Assembly (NCBI GenBank): GCA_050741915.1
Contig: JBOGEX010000125.1
Span: 1 to 53,983 of the forward strand
Reading direction: 5' to 3'
Source: JACCTH01 sp050741915
Lineage (GTDB): Bacteria; Actinomycetota; Acidimicrobiia; Spongiisociales; ZC4RG35
DNA length: 53,983 bases
Below the pieces are notes generated by a model, which was given only the letters and a program-made list of their open reading frames with translations, made no database searches and had not been told where the DNA came from. Below are positions 43,401-52,159 of this stretch, piece by piece (the stretch's first letter is position 1; every line of letters begins with the position of its first letter). A program made the translations under genes and the position numbers.

Positions 43401-46400
43401 TCCACGTAGATCAACCTGGCGGCCAGTTGTTGAAAAAGGTGGGCCTGTTCGGGGGTGACTCCGAGGTGATGAAGACGAACCTGGGCTTGGGTCCACGAAC
43501 CCGTCAGACTTTGCTCGAACGCCCCAGGATCCGAGAACTTGTCCACGAGGTCGAGCGCTTCCTCTCGAGACGTCGCCACCACGGTGCTAAAAGTCAGATG
43601 GACGGTCTCGCCCGGCGGCACTTTTACTCGCCGCCGCAGGCTCAGAACCGGATCCAGTACCCGTCCCACCGAATTGGACAAAGGCCGATCGAGGGCGGCT
43701 GCCTCGTGGACACGACGGCCTCGTCCAAGAAAGCGCGCCCGATCGGTTTCGAATTGGAGCCCGCCGACTACTTCTCCTTTGGTGGCGACGACGTGCCCAG
43801 CCCAGTAGGTGTCGTCCGACGCAGCCCGAGGTCGCCTGTGAGCCAGTAACGCATCATGGCCGCCGACAGCCTCTGTTTGGACAAAAAGGTTGGAGAAGGC
43901 GGGATGGGAGTCGTCGCTTCGTTGCGGTGCGAGCACCAGCTCTGCATAGGAAGTGACTTCGACCTCGCGGGGAACATCGTCGAGGTTGGCCAGGGTCAGC
44001 CGGCGAACTTCGACTTCCTCCTCCGCTGACACCACTACCACCAGGGTGGAGCGAAGGGTTCCGTCGCGGCGCGTTATTTCCGCCTTCCCTTCGGTGAACT
44101 CGACCTGGTAGGAGTCAGGGTCGACCCGGGTTGGCTGATAGCCGGCTGACCAGATCGACTCGCTGAGATCGTCGCGGATGAAGAGGAAGGTGCCGTAATT
44201 GTCAAGCGTCGGGTCTTCTCGCCATCGCGTCACCGCCAGGCCACCGATCTTGCTGTATCCGGAGCCGCTGTCAGTGATCATCACCGAGTAGCGGCCATTG
44301 GACAGGAGGTGGGTCTCGGGCAACGGAGAAGTGGGTAGGCCGAGGCGTCTCGTGGCTCCTGCTGCCTCCTCGGTCGGGTGAGCAGCGAGGGCGACTTCTT
44401 CCGCCCGCGGTCGGGCCACCTCGACATCGCGGGGCACCCGTTCGTGCAGCAGCAATTCGGCGGCCCGAATCGTGGGGTCATTGTGGAAAAGCTGACGGAT
44501 GATTCCGCCAAACACCACATTGGTCAGAGCGACAAGCGACATCGCCTGGTGGTGGCCCATATAGGCGGCGACTGTGACCATGCTCTCGTCCTCGGGGACG
44601 CGGGAGAGGGTGAAATCGAGCGACTCGTAGTAGCCGAATCGCCCCAACGCTCCTAAGCCGGCCAGGCGCTCCAAGTTCTGAAGGGAGCGGTGGGGATCGA
44701 CCATCGCCGCCAACATCGAGGCGTAGGGCGCTACTACCAGGTCTTCAGAAAGCCCGCGCTCGAACCCGAGGCCCGGCACTCCGAATGCCGAATACTGATA
44801 GGTCAGCTGGAGGTCGCGGGCGGCAAACGCAGCCTCAGAGATACCCCACGGCACATCGCGCTCTTTGCCGTACTCGATCTGACGACGAACCACCGCTCGA
44901 TACGTCATGTCGAGCACGCTTTCGGATGGCGACTCCATCACCAAGAGCGGCATCAGATACTCGAACATCGAACCAGACCAGGAGATCAGGGCCGCATCGG
45001 AACCGACAGGCGTCATCGATCGATTGAGCAGGAACCAATGCGAGGGCGGAAGGTCGCCTTTGGCGATGCCGACGAAACTGGCTAGCCGGGCCTCGGAGGC
45101 GAGCAGGTCGTAGTGGCTCTGGTCGAGAGCGCCCTCGCCCAGTCGGTAGCCCACCGAAAGGAGCTTGTTCCGCTGATCCAGGAGAAAGCCGAAATCCATC
45201 GCCGTCGAAAGTTCGACCGCGGACGAGGCCAAAGTTGCCAGGCGTTTTTGGATTTGCTCCTTGGTGGCATCTTCATCGAGCTCGTGACTATCGACCAGTC
45301 TCTCCAACGCCGTCACCCAGTCGACCAACTCGCCCCCTTCGAGCCCTCCACCGAGCGCTCGCACGATGTCGACCACATTGTCCGCCGCGGACACGACCGC
45401 CGCGACTCGCCCCTCCACCGACGCGCTCGCGGCCAAGAGGTCGACGAGCGCCTGATCGAGGTCGCGGGGCGAAACGACATCGGTCTCCAGGCGATTGACC
45501 ATCTGATCAGCGCTCTGGCGGATAAGCAGCGCCACATCGCGAACTCCAGCCACCAACTCGTCCCCGGGAGGAAGATCGGAGATGCGCAGGCAGCCCTGAG
45601 CAACGGCCAGTAGGTGCCCGGCCAAGTTTCCCGAGTCGACCGAGGAGATATAGCGAGGATTGAGAGGTTCGAGGGTTCGGGTGTCGTACCAGTTGAGAAA
45701 ATGTCCGGCGTGACGCTCCAGGCGATACATGACCCCGATCGTCTGCTCCAGTCGAGAGATCGCTTCGGTGGTGCCGATCCACCCAAACTCCCGCGCCGCC
45801 AACACCGAAAGGAGATAGAGACCGATGTTGGTTGGTGATGTCCGATGGGCGATCATCTCTGGTGCTTCTTGAAAGTTGTCTGGGGGAAGGAAGTTGTCAT
45901 CGGCCGTCACGAAACGTTCGAAGTAACTCCAGGTTCTGCGAGCCAAGACCCGGAAGGCCTCGACTTCTTCGACCTCCAGCGGGGCAGCGGGTGCCGAAGG
46001 CCTGATCTTGCTCGCCTCATAGGCCAGATAGGGAGCGGCCAGCCAGACGATGGCAAATGCCGATGAGACCCAGAACGCTTCTGGCTTGGCAATGGCGGCC
46101 ACCCCTGCGGCCGCGATTCCCATCGCCGCCGGCGGCGACATCCGTTTGGCGAATTCTCGAGGATCGAGACCGAAGCGGCTTCCCGCTTCCTCCGAGGTCA
46201 TCCATAAGAGCAGACGCCGTTTCGAGACGAGCATCCGATAAAGAGCGGTCACGATCGCATCCACCATCACCACCGCCTGATAGGAAAGGAACGACACCTC
46301 GAGACCAACGCGCCCGAGGACGCGACCGGTGTCACCTACCCACCGCCGGAATCGGATCGCCCCGGGAGTGGTGGTTTGGCGCGGCACTAGTCGCTCGAGC

Positions 46401-48895
46401 AGCGGCAGAAGTGCCGGAACCACCAATGCGGCTAGAACGAGCGCGGTCCAAGACCAAATGGGTATGTCCGGAATGACGAAGACCGCCAGAAGAAGCGCCA
46501 GCGCGGTGGGGGTGCTGAGACTGCGCCGGAGATTGTCGACCATCTTCAGCCTCGCTACCGCGTTGAGAGCGCCCCTTCTCCCGACGATCCAGGGAAGAAG
46601 CTGCCAGTCGCCTCGCACCCAACGATGCTGGCGCTGGATCGCCACTTCGTAATGGCTCGGGAACTCCTCGAATACTTCGACATTCGTGATCAAACCGGCG
46701 CGGGCGAAGCTGCCTTCGAAAAGGTCGTGGGAGAGCAGTGCGTTGTCCGGCACTCGGCCGGCGAGGGCCGACTCGAAGGCGTCGATGTCATATATGCCCT
46801 TGCCGGCGTATGAGCCTTCGGAAAAAAGGTCTTGATAGACGTCGCTCACGGCCGCGGCATACGGATCGACTCCCGCTGGAGGGGAAAAGGCCTGCTGAAA
46901 GAACGAAGAGCTGTCCGCGTTGAGAAAGGGGGTCACCCGCGGTTGCAGAACCCCGTATCCGTCGGTCACCTTCCTCGACTCAACCGAGAAGACAGGCTGG
47001 TTGAGAGGATGTGCGATCGTCGCCACCAAGCGGGTCGCCGCCGCCGGAGGAAGGCGAGAGTCGGCATCGAGGGTAATGACATAGCGAATCCCACTCGGAG
47101 CTCTCGGATTCGAAAGGAACGTAGTGTTCGCCTCGCCGCGGAGAAGGCGATTCAGCTCGTGGAGCTTGCCCCGTTTTCGCTCCCAGCCCATGTGCTGGCC
47201 TTCGCTCGGGTTGAAGAGCCGGCGCCGCTGAAAGAGATAGAAGCGTTCTTCGCCTTCGAGCGGGTAACGCTCATTGAGCCGGTTTATCCCCGCGTTGGCG
47301 AGCTCGAGGAGCTCGTTATCAGACGGCAAGTCGGCTTCGTCCGCGTCGCGATAATCAGATAAGAGCGCGAACCGAAACTGGCCCTCGGGATTGGCGAGGA
47401 AATGAACCTCGAGCCGCTCGACGAGGTCGTCGACCTGGCTCGGCTGGGTCAGGATCACCGGGATGGCGATGAGGGTCTTCGACTCGCGAGTTGGACCATC
47501 CTCGAGCTCGAGCACGGGAAGCACTCCCGGACGAACGAAACCCGATACGAGTCGATTGATCAGCGTGACAGCGAGGTCGGCCGCGGGGAAGAAGCCGATT
47601 AATCCCATTACCAGCGCCAACCAGAAACCGCCTGCCCAAAGCGTTCGAACAAAGGGAATGACCAGGAGAACGAGGCTTGTCGCCACGATCGATCCCCAAT
47701 AGGCGAGAGCCGACCACCGCTTCACAACCCTGTTCAACGTCTGGGAGACCGTTGGCCGGAACGCGATGGCTGCCTCCAGCTCCGGTCGACCCCGGTCGAT
47801 GAGGAAAAACCCCGGGTCTTCCTCTCGACCTCGCCGCGCCCTCGACCTGGCCAGGTCCGAGGCGACACCTGCAATCTCGAGCTGGGAGAAGTTCGAGCCC
47901 TTGGCAAGCTCCTCGACGGCATGACGGTAGAGGTCGCGGGTAGCGAAACTCATCTCCTGGAAGGCGGTGGCGGCTGACAACGTGGCGTCGACTAGGCCCA
48001 CGCTCTCGACGAACTCGGCCCACTCGAAAGAAGAAATCTGGCGAAGGCTGGTGACAATGTTCCGCACGGTTACGTTGGTCGCTGCTTGCCGTTGCTGGGA
48101 CTCGTTCACCAGATCGTCGGCGCTGACTCCCTGACCAGCTAGATGCTCGAGGAGCCAGCCCAGGCCCGCGGTTGTCGCCGGATCCCGGTCGCGGAGCCGC
48201 TGGAGGAGCTGAACGGCCATGGCCCGGGAGAGCTTCTCCATTCGGCCCAGCCGGCGAAGCCCGTCTTCAGGTTTGCGATCGCCGACCGCCAATAAGGCAT
48301 CAGCTATCTCGTCGGCTGTGCGTCGCTGCCCCCGCGCTTGAATGATGATGTCCGCCAGCCGCCGCAGGTTCTCGATCAGGACAAGCCGGATCGCGATCGG
48401 CATCGCCCAGAGCTCGCCGATCGTGAGGGGCCCTTCCTCCTGATAGGCGGCAACAAATCGTTCGAGGGTTTCCGGCTCGAAGCGGCTGTCGTGATGGGCA
48501 ACGTAGGCCCAGGCGATCTCGTAGATCCGGGGATAGCCGGCGAGATGGCCCTTGCTCACTTTTGGCAACTCGCGGTAGTACGAGGCAGGCAATGTCTTGC
48601 GCACCGCGGCTAGCTGCGCCTCGACCAGATGGAAGTTGTCGACCAGCCACTCGGCGGCGGGTGTCAGCATGCTCTCTTCCCGGATGGCCTGAGAAAGCTC
48701 GCGATAGGCGGCGAGAAGAACGGCGCCGTTCTCAGTCAACCGCCGTGAGACGGTGCTAAATCTCACCGACGCTTGGGTCGGCTCCTGGGCTTTGGCCAGG
48801 CTCCGGGCATGCTCTTCGAGCCGTTCGACGCTGAACAGCTCGGCCCGGATCGGTTCCCCGATCGGCTCGGCCTGCGAATCCCATGGCCAGCGCAC
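40490..48895 (-). CDS. ndvB: cyclic beta-1,2-glucan synthase (NdvB/ChvB type)
   Basis: A single intact frame of 2801 residues, the largest gene here. In order: a helical N-terminal region (about 1-390) and two membrane helices (about 400-450). Next is a GT84 glycosyltransferase domain (about 470-790) with TLDADSRLP (DAD near 610), HDLFEGSFARAG and RQHRWVRGDW. Then come four or so further membrane helices (about 795-955). The middle part (about 980-1540) has the glucoamylase-like/cyclisation region (NIGLYLLSVLAAREFGWI, GSDAALISWSGSMFEYLMP, AYMGHHQAMSLVAL). Last are carbohydrate-binding super-sandwich and GH94 phosphorylase-like domains with GSGDWNDGFNRVG near 2480. In Agrobacterium, Rhizobium and Brucella this layout makes, cyclises and trims cyclic beta-1,2-glucan at the inner membrane. 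GTG start at 48895. No dedicated exporter (NdvA) is next to it. Confidence 0.93.
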   Translation of the reverse strand: MRWPWDSQAEPIGEPIRAELFSVERLEEHARSLAKAQEPTQASVRFSTVSRRLTENGAVLLAAYRELSQAIREESMLTPAAEWLVDNFHLVEAQLAAVRKTLPASYYRELPKVSKGHLAGYPRIYEIAWAYVAHHDSRFEPETLERFVAAYQEEGPLTIGELWAMPIAIRLVLIENLRRLADIIIQARGQRRTADEIADALLAVGDRKPEDGLRRLGRMEKLSRAMAVQLLQRLRDRDPATTAGLGWLLEHLAGQGVSADDLVNESQQRQAATNVTVRNIVTSLRQISSFEWAEFVESVGLVDATLSAATAFQEMSFATRDLYRHAVEELAKGSNFSQLEIAGVASDLARSRARRGREEDPGFFLIDRGRPELEAAIAFRPTVSQTLNRVVKRWSALAYWGSIVATSLVLLVIPFVRTLWAGGFWLALVMGLIGFFPAADLAVTLINRLVSGFVRPGVLPVLELEDGPTRESKTLIAIPVILTQPSQVDDLVERLEVHFLANPEGQFRFALLSDYRDADEADLPSDNELLELANAGINRLNERYPLEGEERFYLFQRRRLFNPSEGQHMGWERKRGKLHELNRLLRGEANTTFLSNPRAPSGIRYVITLDADSRLPPAAATRLVATIAHPLNQPVFSVESRKVTDGYGVLQPRVTPFLNADSSSFFQQAFSPPAGVDPYAAAVSDVYQDLFSEGSYAGKGIYDIDAFESALAGRVPDNALLSHDLFEGSFARAGLITNVEVFEEFPSHYEVAIQRQHRWVRGDWQLLPWIVGRRGALNAVARLKMVDNLRRSLSTPTALALLLAVFVIPDIPIWSWTALVLAALVVPALLPLLERLVPRQTTTPGAIRFRRWVGDTGRVLGRVGLEVSFLSYQAVVMVDAIVTALYRMLVSKRRLLLWMTSEEAGSRFGLDPREFAKRMSPPAAMGIAAAGVAAIAKPEAFWVSSAFAIVWLAAPYLAYEASKIRPSAPAAPLEVEEVEAFRVLARRTWSYFERFVTADDNFLPPDNFQEAPEMIAHRTSPTNIGLYLLSVLAAREFGWIGTTEAISRLEQTIGVMYRLERHAGHFLNWYDTRTLEPLNPRYISSVDSGNLAGHLLAVAQGCLRISDLPPGDELVAGVRDVALLIRQSADQMVNRLETDVVSPRDLDQALVDLLAASASVEGRVAAVVSAADNVVDIVRALGGGLEGGELVDWVTALERLVDSHELDEDATKEQIQKRLATLASSAVELSTAMDFGFLLDQRNKLLSVGYRLGEGALDQSHYDLLASEARLASFVGIAKGDLPPSHWFLLNRSMTPVGSDAALISWSGSMFEYLMPLLVMESPSESVLDMTYRAVVRRQIEYGKERDVPWGISEAAFAARDLQLTYQYSAFGVPGLGFERGLSEDLVVAPYASMLAAMVDPHRSLQNLERLAGLGALGRFGYYESLDFTLSRVPEDESMVTVAAYMGHHQAMSLVALTNVVFGGIIRQLFHNDPTIRAAELLLHERVPRDVEVARPRAEEVALAAHPTEEAAGATRRLGLPTSPLPETHLLSNGRYSVMITDSGSGYSKIGGLAVTRWREDPTLDNYGTFLFIRDDLSESIWSAGYQPTRVDPDSYQVEFTEGKAEITRRDGTLRSTLVVVVSAEEEVEVRRLTLANLDDVPREVEVTSYAELVLAPQRSDDSHPAFSNLFVQTEAVGGHDALLAHRRPRAASDDTYWAGHVVATKGEVVGGLQFETDRARFLGRGRRVHEAAALDRPLSNSVGRVLDPVLSLRRRVKVPPGETVHLTFSTVVATSREEALDLVDKFSDPGAFEQSLTGSWTQAQVRLHHLGVTPEQAHLFQQLAARLIYVDGTMRVPSATLAEATGGQPALWRHGMSGDLPIVLLRIDQPEDRGIVRDLLRGQEYWRAKGLGADLVIINEKPGSYVADLQSTIEEVVRTAGRGIGPEPDGGVFLFRGDLLSPEDRAVLQAAARAIVLSHHGTLADQLARRPRPPAMTPSRRRPPKAAVPGGPQPRLDLEFRNGLGGFAEGASEYVVVLGESQWTPAPWINVIANERLGFVVSESGAGFTWAANSRENQLTPWSNDPISDPPGEVIYIRDDDTGEVWSTTALPIRNHASTYLVRHGPGFSEFDHTSNGIRSRLRMTVPLQDPLKISTLRLQNQSGRRRRLSVTAYAEWVLGPTRVGQRFHIVNERDPATGALFARNPWNADFASQVAFADLGGDISAWTTDRTEFLGRHGTLERPAALEKRRGLSARTGTGFDPCAVLQRQVVLATGEEIALVLLLGQGRNTDESRALIERYRARPSAEIDREVKTHWTDILGALQVRTPDRSFDIMINQWLLYQALACRVLGRSAFYQAGGAYGFRDQLQDVMALAVPMRETTRQHLLRAAGRQFEEGDVQHWWHEPSGKGVRTRISDDYLWLPYSVAQYIEVTGDIELLDEEVPYLTGPELKPDEDEAYFIPDVSPRKGTIFDHCRRALDRARHRLGPNGLPLIGSGDWNDGFNRVGIEGRGESIWLGWFLEANLRRFADLADRVNKSRVGVSWRRSAKNLLTRLEAVAWDGDWYQRAIFDDGTPLGSSANPECRIDSIAQSWSVIHGGGQADRAERAMSAVEEYLVRRGDGLVLLFTPPFDRWDVDPGYIKGYLPGVRENGGQYTHAAIWSIIAFATLGQGDRAGELFGILNPINHASTRAGIHRYRVEPYVAAADIYSEAPHVGRGGWTWYTGAAGWMYRAGVEWILGFRLRGTKLRIDPCIPRAWRGFEINFRYHSSQYQVRVENPDGATRGIASLLLDDVEVPPDADLDLSDDGQTHQVRVILGG

Positions 48896-48902
48896 GAGGC
48901 TC

Positions 48903-48908
48903 AGGATA
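48903..48908 (-). promoter_or_regulatory. candidate -10 of a leaderless ndvB transcript
   Basis: TATCCT on the minus strand is followed by GAGCCTC and the GTG start, seven bases away, which would give a leaderless mRNA. The -35 region has no clear consensus. It lies in the 37-bp gap to the divergent oxidoreductase gene. Confidence 0.4.
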
Positions 48909-48932
48909 AGAGTCTGGGGATCGCCCTAAGGT

Positions 48933-49358
48933 GTGCCAGTGGACGCTGCCATCAAGGACGCTTTAGACCGTGGTGGAATCGTGGATATGACTACGACCGG
49001 GGCGCGGTCGGGTGAGCCTCGTCGAATCGAGATCTATCTCCATCAGTTCGACGGGCGCTACTACTTAGCGGGTCGTCCCGGTCGTCGCCGAGACTGGCTC
49101 GCCAACCTAAATGCTCATCCGCATTTCATCCTCCATCTCAAACGCGGACTCCAAGCTGACGTCCCCGCCGTGGCGGCTGAGGTCACCGATCGCAGAGAAC
49201 GCGAGCGCTTGCTCTTTCGAGCACGCAGCGAGAGCTGGGGGGCAAGCGAGGAGGAGGCCCAGAAGAACCTCGACTTCTGGGTGCGGACGTCGCCTTTGGT
49301 GATGCTCGAACCCACCGGCCTAGGTGATGCCCACCGCCCGGAGGCCGATCTCCAGTAG
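48933..49358 (+). CDS. deazaflavin (F420)-dependent nitroreductase family protein
   Basis: This 141-residue protein resembles the small split-barrel Ddn-type proteins of actinobacteria, several of which use cofactor F420H2. Recognisable stretches are VDMTTTGARSGEPRRIEIYL, GRYYLAGRPGRRRDWLANL and HPHFILHLKRGLQADVPAVA. The reaction cannot be specified. GTG start at 48933, or at 48939, which has a better-spaced AAGG. It is one of only two intact plus-strand protein genes in the window and ends inside the 3' end of aroB (39-bp convergent overlap). Confidence 0.85.
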   Translation: MPVDAAIKDALDRGGIVDMTTTGARSGEPRRIEIYLHQFDGRYYLAGRPGRRRDWLANLNAHPHFILHLKRGLQADVPAVAAEVTDRRERERLLFRARSESWGASEEEAQKNLDFWVRTSPLVMLEPTGLGDAHRPEADLQ

Positions 49359-50348
49359 ATCGCGTTCGACCGGCATCACCACAGGGGCACCGGGAGCTTC
49401 GATGAGAACCATCCTCACTCCCTCGGCTGATCGCTTCTTGTCACGGGCGATGAGCTCCATCGCCGGGATGAGCGAGACACCGGCCGCCGCCACCGGCAGC
49501 CCGAGTCCGAAGATCGTATTGATGAGAGGTCGATGATCGAACCCGAAGCGGGCGTTGGAAATGGTTGCAGCCGCCACCATTCCCACCGCAACCGCCATGC
49601 CGTGCGGCATGGGCGCCAGGATCTCGACGACGTGGCCGATCGTGTGGCCGAAGTTGAGTATCGCCCTCCGATCGGACTCCCGATAGTCGGCCTCGACGGT
49701 GGAAACTTTCACTGCAATGGCCCGCCTCACCACCTCGTCGAGCGGGGCATCTCGACCTTGGGTGGCCAATAAGTCGACGAGGGCCGGGTCGCCGACATAC
49801 CCGGCTTTGAGTGCTTCCGCCAGTCCCTCGAGACGCAACTGATCTGACAACGTTTCCAGTATGTCGATGTTGACCAGTACCCGGCTGGGCAGGTGAAAAG
49901 CGCCCACCAGATTCTTTCCTTCGAAGTTGATACCCGTCTTGCCGCCGATGGCGGCGTCGACCGCCCCGAGCAATGTCGTCGGGTAGAAAACTGCCTCAAT
50001 CCCCCGCAGCCAGGTGGCGGCCACAAAACCGGCCAGGTCCGTGGCTGCTCCTCCACCCACGGCCAGGATCGTGTCGTGACGCCCGATACCGAGCTCTCCG
50101 AGCCACCCATAGACCCGCCTGAGAACGCTGAGAGACTTGGCCTCCTCGCGGTCGGGGAGGACCAGATGATCTGTGGCTCCACTTCGGGCGGCGGCCTCCT
50201 CCGCCGGCCCCGCCGCTCCCGGTGAACTGAGGACGACCGCTCTCTCTCTCGTCGCCCGGGGAGGCAGGAGTGGGGTGGGCAGCCCCCGATCGATGATGAT
50301 CTCCGAGGTCTGCTGAAGCAGGGAGGGCGTGATGGTCAGTCGTGCCAT
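49320..50348 (-). CDS. aroB: 3-dehydroquinate synthase
   Basis: It makes the first carbocycle of the shikimate pathway from DAHP, using NAD and a metal. The 342 residues have AVGGGAATDLAGFVAATWLRG, FYPTTLLGAVDAAIGGKTGI, NLVGAFHLPSRVLVNID, EGLAEALKAG and the metal-binding NFGHTIGHVVEI. The ATG at 50348 lies 13 bases inside aroK. The C-terminus overlaps the convergent oxidoreductase gene. Confidence 0.96.
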   Translation of the reverse strand: MARLTITPSLLQQTSEIIIDRGLPTPLLPPRATRERAVVLSSPGAAGPAEEAAARSGATDHLVLPDREEAKSLSVLRRVYGWLGELGIGRHDTILAVGGGAATDLAGFVAATWLRGIEAVFYPTTLLGAVDAAIGGKTGINFEGKNLVGAFHLPSRVLVNIDILETLSDQLRLEGLAEALKAGYVGDPALVDLLATQGRDAPLDEVVRRAIAVKVSTVEADYRESDRRAILNFGHTIGHVVEILAPMPHGMAVAVGMVAAATISNARFGFDHRPLINTIFGLGLPVAAAGVSLIPAMELIARDKKRSAEGVRMVLIEAPGAPVVMPVERDLLEIGLRAVGIT

Positions 50349-50848
50349 AGCGCCTCCACCAGGTCAACCGCTTCTTCCGGTGATAAGAGATCAGTGCTGA
50401 TCACGAAGTCGGCGGCCGTCCGGTAAGCGTTCTGGCGGTCGTCGAGCATGCCCCGGAGCGTTTGCTCGACGTCGTCGTCGAAGATCAATGGCCTGCTCCC
50501 CTGCTTCTCCTCCCCGGCAATTCGGGCTGCCAGGGTCGCAGGCTCAGCTTGGAGCCAAAAGATCAAGCCGGTGCGCCGCATGGTGTCGACGTTGGCCTCC
50601 GCCAGGATGGCCCCGCCGCCGGTGGCCACCACCGCCCCCGGATGGGACGAAACCAAAGCGATAGCCTCGGACTCCCTTCGTCGAAACCCGGCTTCGCCTT
50701 CGGTGGCGAACAGTTCGGAGATGTCCCGCCCGGCAGTCTCTGTAACCACCTCGTCCGTATCGATGTACTTCCATCCTTTGCGGTCGGCGATGATGCGCCC
50801 CAGGGTCGACTTGCCGGCGCCCATCATCCCGATCAGCCAGAGAGGCAT
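50336..50848 (-). CDS. aroK: shikimate kinase
   Basis: It phosphorylates shikimate with ATP. The 170 residues have the P-loop LIGMMGAGKSTLGRIIA, DTDEVVTETAGRDISELF (shikimate-binding Asp), FRRRESEAI and VVATGGGAIL. It starts three bases after the aroC stop and overlaps aroB. Confidence 0.96.
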   Translation of the reverse strand: MPLWLIGMMGAGKSTLGRIIADRKGWKYIDTDEVVTETAGRDISELFATEGEAGFRRRESEAIALVSSHPGAVVATGGGAILAEANVDTMRRTGLIFWLQAEPATLAARIAGEEKQGSRPLIFDDDVEQTLRGMLDDRQNAYRTAADFVISTDLLSPEEAVDLVEALWHD

Positions 50849-50851
50849 CGA

Positions 50852-52021
50852 CTAGAAGGTGTCGAGGCGAGCGCGCCGATTTATCGCCGCATGACCGAAT
50901 TCGTTCACTGTGTCGCCCCCGAATACGCGCTGGCACTCTTGGGCGAGCACGATCGCCACCATTTGTTCGGCAACGACTCCGGCGGCGGGAACGGCACAAG
51001 TGTCGGAGCGCTCGTAGAAGGCCCGCTCGGGTTGATGGGTAGCCACGTCGACGGTTTCGAGTCCCTTGAGCACGGTAGAAATTGGTTTCATCGCCGCCCG
51101 CACGCGGACCAGACCGCCGACGGTCATCCCTCCTTCGGTTCCTCCCGCTCGGTTGGTCTGTCGCTCAAATCCGTTGTCGTAGAAGATCTCGTCGTGGGCT
51201 TCAGTCCCGCGCCGACGGGCTGTCTCCAGGCCATCGCCGATCTCGACCGCCTTGATGGCGTGAATGGACATGAGGGCGGCGGCCAACAGTCCGTCGATTC
51301 GGCGATCCCAGTGCACATGGCTTCCGAGACCGGCAGGGACGTTGTAGGCGAGTACCTCGACGACTCCGCCGACGGTGTCACGGTCCGCCTTGGCAGCTTC
51401 GATCTCGGCGACCATCGCGGCTCCCGCATCAGGATCGAAGCAGCGCACCTCGGAGGCGTCGATGCGGTCGAGATCCGCCATCATCGGCAACGGAGATTCG
51501 GGGGCGGTGACCTTGCCGATGGCGACCACATGGCTGAGCACTCCGACGCCGATCGTTTCCAGAAGCTGTTTGGCCAGATATCCGACCACGGTCCGGGCCG
51601 CAGTCTCCCGGGCCGACGCTCGTTCGAGGATGTCGCGAGCGTCCCGGCGGTCATATTTCATCATTCCTGCGAGGTCGGCATGCCCCGGACGGGGGGTTGT
51701 GAGCTTGCGACCGGTCTGGGTGTCCTCCTCGGGCTCTTCCTGTGGCTGGGGACTCATCGCCTGTTGCCAACGCGGCCACTCGGTGTTGCGGATGATGATC
51801 GCCACCGGCGAACCGAGAGTTTCGCCATGACGAACTCCCGCCAGGACCTCTAGCTCGTCCTTTTCGATCTTCATCCGCGGTCCGCGGCCGAACCCCAGCC
51901 GGCGGCGAGCTAACTCGCGTTGCAAGCCTTCGATGTCGACCTTGAGCCCTGCTGGCAACCCTTCGATTGTGGCCACCAGGCCCGCGCCGTGTGACTCTCC
52001 AGCAGTGAGAAACCTGAGCAC
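50852..52021 (-). CDS. aroC: chorismate synthase
   Basis: This FMN-dependent enzyme makes chorismate, the branch point to aromatic amino acids. The 389-residue protein has MLRFLTAGESHGAGLVATIE, ARRRLGFGRGPRMKIEKDE, RPGHADLAGMMKYDRRDARD, ERASARETAARTVVG and RTNRAGGTEGGMTVG. The GTG at 52021 is six bases after TACCAT and lacks a ribosome site, suggesting a leaderless mRNA. In its upstream gap lies a half copy of the palindromic element. Confidence 0.96.
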   Translation of the reverse strand: MLRFLTAGESHGAGLVATIEGLPAGLKVDIEGLQRELARRRLGFGRGPRMKIEKDELEVLAGVRHGETLGSPVAIIIRNTEWPRWQQAMSPQPQEEPEEDTQTGRKLTTPRPGHADLAGMMKYDRRDARDILERASARETAARTVVGYLAKQLLETIGVGVLSHVVAIGKVTAPESPLPMMADLDRIDASEVRCFDPDAGAAMVAEIEAAKADRDTVGGVVEVLAYNVPAGLGSHVHWDRRIDGLLAAALMSIHAIKAVEIGDGLETARRRGTEAHDEIFYDNGFERQTNRAGGTEGGMTVGGLVRVRAAMKPISTVLKGLETVDVATHQPERAFYERSDTCAVPAAGVVAEQMVAIVLAQECQRVFGGDTVNEFGHAAINRRARLDTF

Positions 52022-52027
52022 CCCGCG

Positions 52028-52033
52028 ATGGTA
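52028..52033 (-). promoter_or_regulatory. candidate -10 of a leaderless aroC transcript
   Basis: TACCAT on the minus strand precedes the aroC GTG by six bases (CGCGGG). The transcript would start at or beside the start codon. There is no TTGACA-like -35 at the usual distance. Confidence 0.4.
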
Positions 52034-52061
52034 GGGATGCGGTCCAGGCCAACCGGTGCTC

Positions 52062-52108
52062 GTTCGCCAGCTAAGTAGGCAGAGAGCAGGCGTAAGCGAC
52101 CGAATTTG
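52062..52108. repeat. half copy of the palindromic element (second subfamily)
   Basis: Only the two inverted units are present. GTTCGCCAGCTAAGTAGG (from 52062) shares 12 bases with the inner forward unit of the 38399 copy when inverted. The unit at 52088-52108 reads CAAATTCGGTCGCTTACGCC in the forward sense, 18 of 20 bases as in the outer forward unit at 38399. The left half is missing; aroC begins there. It lies in the 138-bp gap between the prepilin peptidase and aroC. Confidence 0.65.
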
Positions 52109-52159
52109 GAGTTGCGCGCACGAGTCTTCGTGTTTTCCAATTGGCGGACTACTGGCCGT

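Noticed and set aside
42239..43849. Long open frame opposite the glucan synthase gene
   Set aside because: It has no recognisable domain and lies antisense to a well-supported coding region; GC-rich DNA often leaves such frames open.
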